Part shown: positions 1-7,975 of the stretch, piece after piece
Position numbering within the stretch: position 1 is the first letter of the stretch
Layout: each line of letters opens with the position of its first letter
Program-made: the position numbers and the translations under genes
Notes under the pieces: model-generated
What the model was told of the DNA's origin: nothing
Seen by the model: the letters and a program-made list of their open reading frames with translations, nothing else
Database searches by the model: none
Source: Chloroflexota bacterium
GTDB lineage: Bacteria > Chloroflexota > Anaerolineae > B4-G1 > SLSP01
Length of the DNA stretch: 64,000 nt
Direction of reading: 5' to 3'
NCBI GenBank assembly: GCA_019873645.1
Contig: JAIOAX010000001.1
Span: 124,001-188,000 of the forward strand

Positions 1-942
1 CGCCAACGCCGTCTCGCCGTGCACCATCGCCGTCATCGTGCGCGCCAACGTGCGCTGCGCCTCGCGGTGCTCCGGCTGCGTCGCGACTTTGTGCGCCAGT
101 ACGGCGATCTCCTCCTGCGTCATCCAGGTGAAGTGCTTGAGGTCGTCAATCACGTCGGCATCGTCGCGGTTGAGCCAGTATTGGTAAAAGCGATAGGGTG
201 AGGTGCGTTTGGCATCCAGGAAGATCGTCCCGTGTACCGACTTGCCGAGCTTGGAGCCATCGGCATTGGTGAGGAGCGGGTAGACCAACCCGTAGGCGCG
301 GATATTGCGCACGCGGCGGATCAAATCCACGCCGGCGGTGATGTTGCCCCATTGATCACTGCCACCCGATTGCATGGTGCAGCCGTAACGCTCGTAGAGT
401 TGCAGGAAGTCGTAGGCCTGCAACAGCATGTAGCTGAACTCGGTGTAGGAAATGCCTTCCTCGCGCTCCAGACGTGATTTGACCGAGTCCTTCGTGATCA
501 TATAGTTCACGCTGAAGTGCTTGCCCACATCGCGCAGGAAGTCCATCATCGAAATCCGGCACAGCCAATCGGCGTTGTTGACCAGGCGCGCCGGATTGCT
601 TTTGACCTCGAAATCCAGAAAGCGCGCCAGTTGCGGCTTGATGGCCTCGACGTTGGCCTCCACCTGCTCACGACTCAGCAGTTGACGCTCATTCGATTTG
701 CCGCTCGGATCGCCGATCAGGCCGGTACCGCCGCCGGCCAACGCAATCGGCGAGTGGCCGAAACGCTGCATCCGCGCCAGTCCCATCAACGTCAACAGGT
801 TGCCGATTTGCAGGCTATCGGAAGTGGGATCGAAGCCGATGTAGACCGTTACTTTCTCCTTCGCCAGCACCTCCGGCGTCCCCTCTGTGAAGCTGTGCAC
901 CAGCCCACGCCATTGAAATTCATCGAATACGTTGGTGATCAT
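1..942 (-). CDS. tyrS: Tyrosyl-tRNA synthetase, 3' end outside window
   Basis: Charges tRNA-Tyr with tyrosine in the cytoplasm. The first 314 codons are present and the frame runs off the window edge, so the end of the C-terminal tRNA-binding part is missing. Visible landmarks are the Rossmann start [13 protein letters not shown], the [13 protein letters not shown] loop, the [14 protein letters not shown] segment, the tyrosine-pocket region [20 protein letters not shown], and a KMSKS-like SKLGKS. The HIGH signature reads QIGN, so both histidines are replaced. The ATG at 942 is preceded by GAGGAG on the minus strand. The next gene on this strand upstream ends at 985. The identification is secure from the whole fold; only the HIGH change is unusual. 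Confidence 0.96.
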   Translation of the reverse strand, partial: MITNVFDEFQWRGLVHSFTEGTPEVLAKEKVTVYIGFDPTSDSLQIGNLLTLMGLARMQRFGHSPIALAGGGTGLIGDPSGKSNERQLLSREQVEANVEAIKPQLARFLDFEVKSNPARLVNNADWLCRISMMDFLRDVGKHFSVNYMITKDSVKSRLEREEGISYTEFSYMLLQAYDFLQLYERYGCTMQSGGSDQWGNITAGVDLIRRVRNIRAYGLVYPLLTNADGSKLGKSVHGTIFLDAKRTSPYRFYQYWLNRDDADVIDDLKHFTWMTQEEIAVLAHKVATQPEHREAQRTLARTMTAMVHGETALA

Positions 943-984
943 GCGCACTCCTCAAATGCCGGCCAAAATGCCGGATATTGAACG

Positions 985-2553
985 CTATTTTACCCGCGAT
1001 GCCGCAATGCGCAAACCCGTGATGTTCCCCTGAAGATTCCTGACGGTCAGCGGCAGATACACCCATGAGGAAGGCTGCCAGTATTCGTAAGCGCCGATAT
1101 CCGGCTGCGCGTCGCGGGGATGGTTTTCCAGGTCGATCGTCGGCGCGCTTGTAGCCGTGCCCGCGTTGATCGCCGGGCTGCCGGCCTGGAGGTGATAGTT
1201 GCCCGTCTGCCCCCAGGCCGGTTGCACGAAGCGCGGGTCGCCGCACAGGTTCCCCGCACCCAGGGAAGCGATGTTGGCGCAGGTGTAGGTCGTCTCGCCA
1301 TGCGTCAGCAAGGTCTCATTCTGCGGCAGATAGAAAAGCGAATGAGTGATGGTCAACACGCTGGCCGCATTGACATAGATGGGGCAATTCTCTCCGCGCC
1401 CACTGAAGATGACGTTGCGTATCGTGAGCAGCGCCGGCACGTCGGAACCATACAGTACATACATCAAGTAGTTTTGACCAAGAGCGTCATCTACAGTGAC
1501 GTTGACGATCTCGAAACGCGCATTAGTCTGCCCCTCCGGTTCAATGACAATGGCCGCCCATGGGGTAGGATCAGGGTTGCCGTCGCCGCGTCCGTAGATC
1601 AGGGTATTCTCAACGCGGCTATTGGCGCCCCACAATTTGACCCCATCACACGAGTTGTTGGCGACAATCGCACGGCGGATGGTGGTATTGGCGGCCTTGG
1701 AATCCAGCCCATCGCCGTAATTGTGCTCGGCGCGGGTATCCTCGATGAGAATTGGCCCCTGCGAAGGTTCAATGCCGAAGCCGTCAGGGCGGTCGTAGGG
1801 GCGATTGGAGCCATCGCCGCCCTGATAATAGTGCCCGCTCCAGGCAAGCAGGCTGCCGCGGATGGTTACATTGCGCCAGCCGCCGTGCTCGCCCAATGGA
1901 CCGCCCAGCGCGCCAAAGCCGGCATATTCAATACGGCAGTTAAGGATTTGCAGGTCCTCCACATCCTGGAAGTTCATGCCGAATTCGTCTACGTGGTGGA
2001 TGTAGAGGTCTTGCAGCACGATATGGGCCGCTGGCGCGCCGAGGATTTCAACTCCTTCACGGAACCACAGGGCTTCACCGGTCGCCTGATCGTCGTGGGT
2101 GATCTCCAGATTCTCTACACGCACATACTGGACGCCACTCAGGTTGATGGCCGTGAGCAAATTATCCCGTCCGACAAGCACCGGGCGGTTGCCTGTTTCG
2201 CCCCTGATGGTGATCCAGGCGCCGGCAGCACCGGATGGCGGAGTGATGATGTCGGCATCATACTCACTCAAAGTATAACGCCCGCCGAGGATGATGAGGG
2301 TATCGCCGGGTTGCAGTTGACGGGAGCCGTAGCCCGGCGTGGCCCAGGGGTGTCCATAGTCGCCGGCGTTGGCATTGTTGCCGTTTGTAGCCACATAGTA
2401 AGTGTTACCGGCAGCGACTGGTGTTTCATTAGGCAATGTGGCTGCCGTCGGAACAGGAGTCTTGCCTGCCACAGGCGGAGTGGTGGTCGTTGTCGAATTG
2501 CAGGTCAGGCTCAGAAAAAGGGCCAGAACCACAGCACAGTGCATCCTTCGCAT
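985..2553 (-). CDS. Right-handed beta-helix lipoprotein
   Basis: A 522-residue exported protein. Residues 1-18 form a lipoprotein signal with LSLTC as the lipobox (Cys18). A short Thr/Pro-rich linker follows, then TYYVATNGNN at about residue 51 opens a pectate-lyase-like right-handed beta-helix with repeated short strands. Near the end there is a typical closing segment of such proteins (PAINAGT, DIGAYEY), followed by WVYLPLTVRN, a motif also found in two other exported proteins of this window. The fold suggests carbohydrate binding or lysis, but I see no confident catalytic set, so the substrate is unknown. Start chosen for AGGAGG seven bases upstream. It lies upstream of tyrS on the same strand, about 42 bases away. 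Confidence 0.85.
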   Translation of the reverse strand: MRRMHCAVVLALFLSLTCNSTTTTTPPVAGKTPVPTAATLPNETPVAAGNTYYVATNGNNANAGDYGHPWATPGYGSRQLQPGDTLIILGGRYTLSEYDADIITPPSGAAGAWITIRGETGNRPVLVGRDNLLTAINLSGVQYVRVENLEITHDDQATGEALWFREGVEILGAPAAHIVLQDLYIHHVDEFGMNFQDVEDLQILNCRIEYAGFGALGGPLGEHGGWRNVTIRGSLLAWSGHYYQGGDGSNRPYDRPDGFGIEPSQGPILIEDTRAEHNYGDGLDSKAANTTIRRAIVANNSCDGVKLWGANSRVENTLIYGRGDGNPDPTPWAAIVIEPEGQTNARFEIVNVTVDDALGQNYLMYVLYGSDVPALLTIRNVIFSGRGENCPIYVNAASVLTITHSLFYLPQNETLLTHGETTYTCANIASLGAGNLCGDPRFVQPAWGQTGNYHLQAGSPAINAGTATSAPTIDLENHPRDAQPDIGAYEYWQPSSWVYLPLTVRNLQGNITGLRIAASRVK

Positions 2554-2714
2554 CGCACACCTCCTAAAATGCTCGTTTGCATGGCAGAAATGTCAGCTAT
2601 TTCCTGTGTTTTTGCAGTGAACTCATCCTCACCTGGCTTCAGATTGGTGTATGTCCTATTTCATATCTTATCACAGTTCTTCTGAATTTTCATTCTTCAT
2701 TGTACCCGAGCATA

Positions 2715-2743
2715 TTGACCTGTTTGCCGGTACGTGCTACAAT
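2715..2743 (+). promoter_or_regulatory. Sigma70-type promoter for ppk2-trpA
   Basis: TTGACC at 2715-2720 and TACAAT at 2738-2743 are separated by 17 bases. They lie about 60 bases before the ppk2 start, in a 250-base gap between divergent genes. The gap holds no other recognised feature. Confidence 0.6.
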
Positions 2744-2803
2744 TTACATACAAGACTCAACTTTCAATTTGTAACTTGCAGCGGTTTCTTTAAGGAGGAC
2801 ACC

Positions 2804-3796
2804 ATGCCCAAGGGGAAGAAAGAACACAGCGCCGACACTGTTAAAACCGAGTCCAGAAAAGACGAAACTCCCGCTGTAGAAAGCGTCACTGCTGAGGCCA
2901 AGGAATCCAAAAAAGCCAAACCCGAACCCAAGCAGGACGAAGCGGCCGCCCCAGAAGTTGCTCAAGCGGAAGTTAAAGAGACCCGGAAAACCGAAGCATC
3001 TGAAAAGTCCAAAAAGCCCAAGAAACTCAAGCGCAAAGTTTACGAAAGGGAATTGCGCAAGCTCCAGATTGAACTGGTGAAACTGCAATACTGGATCAAG
3101 GAAAAAGGGTTGAAGGTTGTCGTGATCTTCGAGGGGCGCGACGCCGCCGGCAAGGGGGGTGTCATCAAGCGCATCACCGAGCGGCTCAATCCCCGTATCT
3201 GCCGTGTGGAAGCCCTCGGCACCCCCTCCGACCGCGAGAAAACGCAGTGGTATTTCCAGCGTTACGTAGATCGCCTGCCGGCCGCCGGCGAGATGGTGCT
3301 TTTCGACCGCAGCTGGTACAACCGCGCCGGCGTCGAACGGGTGATGGGCTTCTGCACCGAGGAGGAATACCGTGAATTCCTGCGCTCGTGTCCCGAATTC
3401 GAGCGCATGCTCATCCGTTCCGGCATCATCCTCATCAAGTACTGGTTCTCGGTGAGCGACGAAGAACAGGAGCGCCGTTTCCAGGCGCGCCTCGATGATC
3501 CCACCAAACGCTGGAAGCTCAGCCCGATGGACCTGGAATCGCGCCGCAGATGGATCGAATACTCAAAGGCCAAAGACGAGATGTTTGCCCATACCGATAC
3601 CAAGCAGTCGCCCTGGTACGTGGTCAACGCCGACGACAAACGCCGGGCGCATCTCAACTGCATCAGCCATCTGCTCAGCCTGATTCCCTACGAGGATTTG
3701 ACGCCCGCCCCCATCGAACTGCCGCCGCGTCAGGATGACATCGCCTATGTCCGTCCGCCGATGGAATACCAGACCTTTGTTCCCGAGAGATATTAG
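2804..3796 (+). CDS. ppk2: PPK2-family polyphosphate kinase
   Basis: Transfers phosphate between polyphosphate and nucleotides. The P-loop kinase core starts near residue 80. It has Walker [10 protein letters not shown], the motif FDRSWYNR (Walker B region), and the lid-module signature DPTKRWK. Together these match single-domain PPK2 proteins. The first ~80 residues are an unusual Lys/Glu/Ala-rich extension, probably disordered, that ordinary PPK2 proteins lack. ATG at 2804 follows AAGGAGG with good spacing; an in-frame upstream ATG exists but has no site. The stop is 7 bases before trpA, so the two are probably cotranscribed, though they share no obvious pathway. Confidence 0.93.
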   Translation: MPKGKKEHSADTVKTESRKDETPAVESVTAEAKESKKAKPEPKQDEAAAPEVAQAEVKETRKTEASEKSKKPKKLKRKVYERELRKLQIELVKLQYWIKEKGLKVVVIFEGRDAAGKGGVIKRITERLNPRICRVEALGTPSDREKTQWYFQRYVDRLPAAGEMVLFDRSWYNRAGVERVMGFCTEEEYREFLRSCPEFERMLIRSGIILIKYWFSVSDEEQERRFQARLDDPTKRWKLSPMDLESRRRWIEYSKAKDEMFAHTDTKQSPWYVVNADDKRRAHLNCISHLLSLIPYEDLTPAPIELPPRQDDIAYVRPPMEYQTFVPERY

Positions 3797-3803
3797 CTCT
3801 TAT

Positions 3804-4595
3804 ATGCATAATATTACAAAAACTTTTGCGTCCCTGAAAGAACAAGGCCGTAAGGCGCTCATGCCTTATGTGACCATGGGCTACCCGACGCTGAGCAGTG
3901 CGCTGGACATCGTCCCGGCGCTGGTCGAAGCGGGGGCAGATCTGGTAGAACTGGGGGTGCCGTTCAGCGATCCGCTGGCCGATGGGGCGACGATCCAGGC
4001 GGCGGCGCAGCGAGCGTTGGAAAACGGCATGTCGCTGGCGCTGTGTCTGGAACAGGCCGCAACCCTGCGCACGCGTGGCGTCGCCATCCCCTTTGTGTTG
4101 ATGGGCTACTACAATCCTATTTTACAGTTCGGCGTCGAGCGTTTTGCAGAGCAGGCTGTAGCCGCCGGTATTGACGGCCTCATCGTCCCTGACCTGCCGC
4201 CGGAAGAGGCCGGGGATTTGTACACGGCGGCGACGGCGCACGGGCTGGATGTCATCTTTCTGCTGGCGCCCACTTCGGATGCGGCGCGGGTGCAGACGGT
4301 TGCAGCGCGGTCGGGCGGTTTCATCTACTTGGTGTCGCTCGTCGGCGTGACGGGGGCGCGGGAGAGCCTGCCACCCGATCTGGCGGACTTTGTCGCCCGT
4401 GTGCGCGCAGTCACGGAGAAGCCGCTGGCCGTGGGGTTTGGCATCGCTACGCCGGAGCAGGCTGCACAGGTGGCGCGCCTGGCGGATGGCGTCATCGTCG
4501 GCAGCGCGCTCATCAAAGTCATCGGGGCGGCGGAAAATCCCGCGGAAGCCGCGCGAGCCTTCATAACTGCATTACGCACGGGAATAGACAAGTAA
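3804..4595 (+). CDS. trpA: Tryptophan synthase alpha subunit
   Basis: Cleaves indole-3-glycerol phosphate to indole and glyceraldehyde 3-phosphate; indole then passes to TrpB. The 263-residue TIM barrel has the catalytic pair at the classical positions, Glu49 ([10 protein letters not shown]) and Asp60 (LADGAT), plus the phosphate-binding GFGIATPEQ and GVIVGSALI segments. The chosen ATG at 3804 gives a normal-length N-terminus; an upstream in-frame ATG inside ppk2 would add an unrelated stretch. No strong ribosome site is seen, so translation may be coupled to ppk2. trpB and the other trp genes are not in the window, but the aromatic operon begins about 600 bases downstream. Confidence 0.97.
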   Translation: MHNITKTFASLKEQGRKALMPYVTMGYPTLSSALDIVPALVEAGADLVELGVPFSDPLADGATIQAAAQRALENGMSLALCLEQAATLRTRGVAIPFVLMGYYNPILQFGVERFAEQAVAAGIDGLIVPDLPPEEAGDLYTAATAHGLDVIFLLAPTSDAARVQTVAARSGGFIYLVSLVGVTGARESLPPDLADFVARVRAVTEKPLAVGFGIATPEQAAQVARLADGVIVGSALIKVIGAAENPAEAARAFITALRTGIDK

Positions 4596-4675
4596 GTTTG
4601 TATAGCAAGCATGAGTCATATCCACACCACTTTACAGCTCAATCCACTGAAAGTTGACTATAACAGGAGCAGACA

Positions 4676-4994
4676 ATGAGCCAGACCGCATCACTGACGA
4701 TGAATCTGATGGCCCGAAGACTGGCACAATTAGCTCGACTCTATCAACGTGGACAGTGAACTCATGACGCGCACAGTTGATAAATTGTTGGCGTATGAGG
4801 CCGAGACATGCCGCATACAGTTACAACAGATTCAAGAAGACCTGAAGGAATTTGAGAAAAAATACGGCATAGCTTCGACCACTTTCTATCAAAACTTCCA
4901 GAACGGAAATACTGATGATCGTATGGACTATGTCGAATGGGCTTCTCTTATCCAAATGGCATATAATTTGGAAGAACGTTTAAGTTGGGGGTGA
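4676..4994 (+). pseudogene. TumA-like antitoxin, apparently frameshifted
   Basis: Two overlapping frames look like one broken gene. The first starts at ATG 4676, after CAGGAGC, and encodes 27 residues ending LARLYQRGQ at a TGA (4757-4759). The second, open from GTG 4749 to 4994, reads DKLLAYEAET then EFEKKYGIASTTFYQNF and MDYVEWASLIQMA. That is the style of the small helical antitoxins that accompany TumE/DUF6516-type toxins. Joining them needs a +1 shift near 4757. No toxin follows; a palindromic repeat starts 6 bases after the stop. The family call is from memory of such proteins and is tentative. It may instead be two coupled ORFs. Confidence 0.5.
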
Positions 4995-4999
4995 ATGTG

Positions 5000-5133
5000 G
5001 TACATTTCAACTTCGGGGCAAACCTCTGACCGCGCCACTGCGGGATCAATCGCTGCGCAGGCGCCGTCTGGAGACCGGCCTGAGCAGCGTCCAGTAGCCG
5101 TAGTTGATAAATCGTCCCCATCCTGAAATGCAC
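5000..5133. repeat. Dispersed palindromic element, copy 1
   Basis: About 134 bases bounded by imperfect inverted ends (GTACATTTCA and TGAAATGCAC). Inside is a hairpin made of CTCTGACCGCGCCAC and GCGCCGTCTGGAGACCGG. A second full copy lies at 37202-37350, with core-only copies at 31107-31206 and 46675-46740. It has no coding capacity and resembles a MITE-like or palindromic unit. Confidence 0.8.
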
Positions 5134-5150
5134 CCATCGGTGAACCCGAT

Positions 5151-5178
5151 TTGACAATTTTCTCAGATCGAGTATGAT
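5151..5178 (+). promoter_or_regulatory. Promoter of the aromatic operon
   Basis: TTGACA at 5151-5156 and TATGAT at 5173-5178 are spaced by 16 bases, a near-consensus sigma70-type promoter. It predicts a transcript start near 5185 and a leader of about 255 bases before aroH. Confidence 0.75.
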
Positions 5179-5223
5179 TGGTTGTAATATGACAAATGAC
5201 TGTATAGTCTGGTCGAAAGTCAC

Positions 5224-5280
5224 ATGATGAAATCCCAAATCTGGTTTGCCTATTATTACTTTTATTTTAGCTGTCCCTGA
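5224..5280 (+). CDS. Aromatic leader peptide of the aro operon
   Basis: An 18-codon frame, MMKSQIWFAYYYFYFSCP, in the leader about 40 bases after the predicted transcript start. Residues 7-15 hold one Trp, three Phe and four Tyr, so eight of nine are aromatic. Chance occurrence directly before an aromatic-acid operon is very unlikely. Two tandem ATG codons at 5224 and 5227 could start it; the upstream GAAAG is only a weak ribosome site. Its stop codon (5278-5280) lies two bases before the left arm of the antiterminator. By analogy with trp and pheA leaders, it should sense charged aromatic tRNAs through ribosome stalling. Confidence 0.85.
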   Translation: MMKSQIWFAYYYFYFSCP

Positions 5281-5281
5281 C

Positions 5282-5374
5282 CGGGTCGGCTCCTCGGCGT
5301 TTGGGAGGGTAAAAGTAACAGGTAAACCCAAGATGATTAAAAAAACGTGGAGCGACCCGCTCCACGTTTTTTTA
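5282..5374 (+). promoter_or_regulatory. Attenuator with competing antiterminator
   Basis: Two mutually exclusive helices are visible. The antiterminator pairs 5282-5293 (CGGGTCGGCTCC) with 5349-5359 (GGAGCGACCCG): eleven pairs with one bulged G. The terminator pairs 5345-5354 with 5358-5367 and is followed by a T run. A ribosome stalled at the aromatic codons (5242-5268) leaves 5282-5293 free, so the antiterminator forms. A ribosome that reaches the stop codon at 5278-5280 covers that arm, so the terminator forms. The model is inferred from the sequence. Confidence 0.8.
5341..5374 (+). terminator. Rho-independent terminator in aro leader
   Basis: A ten-base-pair stem ACGTGGAGCG / CGCTCCACGT with a three-base loop (ACC), flanked by A and T runs. 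It stands about 65 bases before aroH and is the off-state hairpin of the attenuator. It could also act on the minus strand. Confidence 0.88.
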
Positions 5375-5439
5375 TACCTGGATTCTGTCAATCAATCGAG
5401 CGAATTCTAACAAATTTCCGGCTTCAAGGAGGAGAGTCT

Positions 5440-5811
5440 ATGGTATGTCGAGGGATTCGAGGCGCCACGACCGTCACCGAGAACACCGCCGCAGCCATTA
5501 AGGCGGCGACACGGGAGTTGCTGGAGCGCATCGTTACCGCTAATGCAGTGGATATAGCCGACGTCGCCAGTGTGATTTTCACCGCCACGTCTGATCTGGA
5601 TGCGGCTTATCCCGCGCTGGCTGCCCGCGAAATGGGCTGGTGCCACACACCGCTGCTGTGCATGCAGGAAATGGCCGTGCCGGGGAGTCTGCCGCGCTGC
5701 ATCCGTGTTCTGGTGCACTGGAACACTGACCGCGCGCCAACGGACATCCAGCACATCTACCTGGGTGAGGCGCAAACACTCAGGCCAGACATAACGAATG
5801 GCGAGTCATGA
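5440..5811 (+). CDS. aroH: Chorismate mutase, AroH type
   Basis: Converts chorismate to prephenate, the branch point to Phe and Tyr. The 123-residue protein matches the trimeric Bacillus AroH class. It has RGIRGATTV at the start (Arg7), ATSDLDAAYPA, CMQEM (Cys74, Glu77), Arg89 in CIRVLV, and a late Tyr107 in HIYLGEA, all one position off the Bacillus active-site numbers. ATG at 5440 follows AAGGAGGAGAG. It is the first gene after the attenuator and is followed by pheA. A monofunctional mutase fits the separate pheA and tyrA downstream. Confidence 0.96.
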   Translation: MVCRGIRGATTVTENTAAAIKAATRELLERIVTANAVDIADVASVIFTATSDLDAAYPALAAREMGWCHTPLLCMQEMAVPGSLPRCIRVLVHWNTDRAPTDIQHIYLGEAQTLRPDITNGES

Positions 5812-5874
5812 GTAACCAGTAACAAGTAACCAGCAACAAGTAACCAGTAACCAGTAGCAAACAGTAACTCTTAA
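5811..5874. repeat. Tandem word array before pheA
   Basis: Repeats of a word close to AGTAACCAGTAACA begin right after the aroH stop and end just before the pheA ribosome site. No hairpin or coding capacity is evident. Confidence 0.75.
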
Positions 5875-5891
5875 CTTTGGGGGGAAATCTT

Positions 5892-6737
5892 ATGGTCAAA
5901 GTCGCTTTTCAAGGCGTTGCCGGGGCCTATTCAGAAGAGGCCGTGCGGCAGTATTTTGGGCCGACGGTGGAGAGTATACCCTGTCGTACTTTGGACGAGA
6001 TGTTCCCACTGGTGGAGAGCGGAGCGGCCGATTACGCGATGCTGCCGGTGGAGAACGCCGTGGCCGGGTCGGTGGCGGGAGCGTATGAACTGCTGTTGGA
6101 ACGCGACCTGCGCATCAACGCCGAGGTCATCTTGCACGTCCATCACATGCTGATGGCTCTGCCGGGGACCAAACGTGAAGACATTAAGCGTGTGCGCTCG
6201 CATCCGCAAGCCCTGGCGCAATGCCAGCGTTATCTTGACCGTTACGGCCTCACCGGTGAACCGGCCTTTGATACGGCTGGCAGCGCACGCGATCTGGCCG
6301 CGCATCCCGAAGCGGATGTCGCCGTCATCGCCAGCGCCCTGGCCGCCGAACTGTACGGTTTGGAAATCCTGGAGCGCAATATCGAAGATTACCGCTTCAA
6401 CTATACACGCTTCTTTGTAATGGGATTGGAGGACCCACCCCGCGCCCAACGTCCTAAAACCTCCATTGTCTTTTCCACGCGCCACACCCCCGGCGCATTG
6501 TACAAGTCTATGGGCGAGTTTGCCATACGCGGCATCAACCTCACCAAAATCGAATCGCGTCCACGCTTAAATCAGCCCTGGCGTTATACTTTTTACCTGG
6601 ATTTCGAGGGCCATTGCCAGGACGTGGCCTGTGAGGCAGCCCTGATGGGTCTGCTGCGCCATTCGTCATTCGTCAAATTGTTGGGTTCGTATCCGGCAGC
6701 CACAACGCCGATAGTGGAGGATAGTATTAGGGATTAG
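5892..6737 (+). CDS. pheA: Prephenate dehydratase
   Basis: Makes phenylpyruvate from prephenate, the last committed step to phenylalanine. Of 281 residues, about 1-180 form the catalytic domain, with the start VAFQGVAGAYSEEA, the loop MLPVENAVAGSV and the catalytic signature NYTRFFVMG. Residues ~195-270 are an ACT domain with GALYKSMGEFAIRGINLTKI and ESRP, the Phe-binding motif, so feedback inhibition is expected. ATG at 5892 follows GGGGGGAAAT. The last codons (I-R-D-stop) come from the repeat array that starts at the 3' end, so the natural C-terminus may have been altered by it. Confidence 0.97.
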   Translation: MVKVAFQGVAGAYSEEAVRQYFGPTVESIPCRTLDEMFPLVESGAADYAMLPVENAVAGSVAGAYELLLERDLRINAEVILHVHHMLMALPGTKREDIKRVRSHPQALAQCQRYLDRYGLTGEPAFDTAGSARDLAAHPEADVAVIASALAAELYGLEILERNIEDYRFNYTRFFVMGLEDPPRAQRPKTSIVFSTRHTPGALYKSMGEFAIRGINLTKIESRPRLNQPWRYTFYLDFEGHCQDVACEAALMGLLRHSSFVKLLGSYPAATTPIVEDSIRD

Positions 6738-6809
6738 GGATTAGGGGAGTAGGGATTAGGAAGTTGGGGAGGTTTCCCAATCCCTAATCCCCAGTCCCCA
6801 ATCCCCACA
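6727..6809. repeat. Word array with inverted halves before aroF
   Basis: The left half repeats GGGATTAGGGATTAGG. The right half (CCCAATCCCTAATCCCC) is its complement, so the transcript can fold into a long GC-rich hairpin. It supplies the pheA stop codon and ends about 15 bases before the aroF ribosome site. Confidence 0.8.
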
Positions 6810-6832
6810 CTACAGCTATGGGAGGAGAAACA

Positions 6833-7846
6833 ATGATCGTTATCATGAAACACGGCGCGACAGCCGCGCAAATTGCAAATGTGACGGCCCGCATTGAAAG
6901 TATGGGCTGTACGACGCACCTCTCGCAAGGTGAGGAGCGCACCATTATCGGGGTCATCGGCAACGGCCGGCCGATTGACCGGGAGCAGATCGAACGGATG
7001 TCCGGCGTGGATCGGGTGGTACCCGTGTTGCGGCCTTTCAAACTTGCCAGCCGCGAATTTCATCCGCAGGATACCGTCGTGCCGATCAACGGCGTCAGCG
7101 TCGGCGGCAAAGCCTTGACCATCATGGCCGGGCCATGCTCGGTGGAGAACCGCGCGCAATTGTTGGAGACGGCTTATGCTGTGAAGCAGGCCGGCGCGCA
7201 CATTCTGCGCGGTGGCGCCTACAAACCGCGCAGTTCTCCGTACAGCTTCCAGGGACTGGGTGAAGAGGCCCTGCGGCTCCTGGCCGAAGCGCGCAGCGTC
7301 ACCGGCCTGCCCATCGTCACCGAGGTCATCGCGCCGGAGCTGGTACCGCTGGTGGCGACGTATGCCGATATTTTACAGGTAGGCGCGCGCAACATGCAGA
7401 ATTTCGCCCTGCTGCATGCCGTCGGGGAGTCCCAACGTCCGGTATTGCTCAAGCGCGGGATGATGGCGACGATGGAAGAACTGTTGATGGCCGCCGAGTA
7501 CATCCTCTCCCACGGCAACCATCGCGTCATCCTCTGTGAACGCGGTATCCGTACTTTCGAGACTTATACCCGCAATACCCTCGATCTGAGCGCTGTGCCC
7601 ATGCTCAAGCAACTCAGTCACCTGCCTGTCATCGTGGATCCCAGCCACGGCACCGGCAAATGGGAGCTGATCGAGCCGATGTCGCGGGCCGCCATCGCTG
7701 CCGGCGCCGACGGCCTCATCATCGAAGTCCACCCGCGCCCGGAAGAAGCCCTTTCCGACGGCGCGCAGTCGCTCAAGCCGGGACGTTTTGCCGCGTTGGT
7801 CGAGTCGCTCAAGCCCATTGCAGCGGCGGTAGGCAGAACGTTATAG
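6833..7846 (+). CDS. aroF: DAHP synthase, type I beta with N-terminal regulatory domain
   Basis: Condenses phosphoenolpyruvate and erythrose 4-phosphate into DAHP, the first shikimate-pathway step. Residues 1-75 look like the ferredoxin-like regulatory domain of Thermotoga-type enzymes ([14 protein letters not shown]). The barrel follows with IMAGPCSVE (metal Cys), [42 protein letters not shown] (metal His) and a late IIEVHP. The 337-residue length is normal. ATG at 6833 has GGGAGGAG upstream. Feedback by Phe or Tyr through the N-terminal domain is known in this class and is inferred here. Confidence 0.96.
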   Translation: MIVIMKHGATAAQIANVTARIESMGCTTHLSQGEERTIIGVIGNGRPIDREQIERMSGVDRVVPVLRPFKLASREFHPQDTVVPINGVSVGGKALTIMAGPCSVENRAQLLETAYAVKQAGAHILRGGAYKPRSSPYSFQGLGEEALRLLAEARSVTGLPIVTEVIAPELVPLVATYADILQVGARNMQNFALLHAVGESQRPVLLKRGMMATMEELLMAAEYILSHGNHRVILCERGIRTFETYTRNTLDLSAVPMLKQLSHLPVIVDPSHGTGKWELIEPMSRAAIAAGADGLIIEVHPRPEEALSDGAQSLKPGRFAALVESLKPIAAAVGRTL

Positions 7847-7847
7847 A

Positions 7848-7965
7848 ATCAGCGAAGCACAGAATCGGCGAAGCACAGAATCAGCGAAGCAAAGAATCGG
7901 CGAATCACGTAATTCGTAATTCGCTATTCGTAATTCGCCATTCGTAATTCGCCATTCGCCAAGGA
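7848..7965. repeat. Tandem word array before tyrA
   Basis: Two words occur in succession: AATCAGCGAAGCACAG variants (7848-7905), then AATTCGCCATTCGT variants (7908-7965). The array ends directly at the tyrA ribosome site. The first word recurs at 9479, 28452 and 60193. Confidence 0.8.
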
Positions 7966-7975
7966 GACGAGAGGT

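Noticed and set aside
5185-5340. T-box riboswitch for an aromatic tRNA in the aro leader
   Set aside because: I find no T-box sequence (AGGGTGGNACCGCG-like) nor a specifier stem; the leader peptide gives a fuller explanation.
4948-5391. 147-codon minus-strand frame over the aro leader
   Set aside because: It starts inside the terminator hairpin and crosses the palindromic repeat; the leader-peptide reading of the other strand explains the region better.
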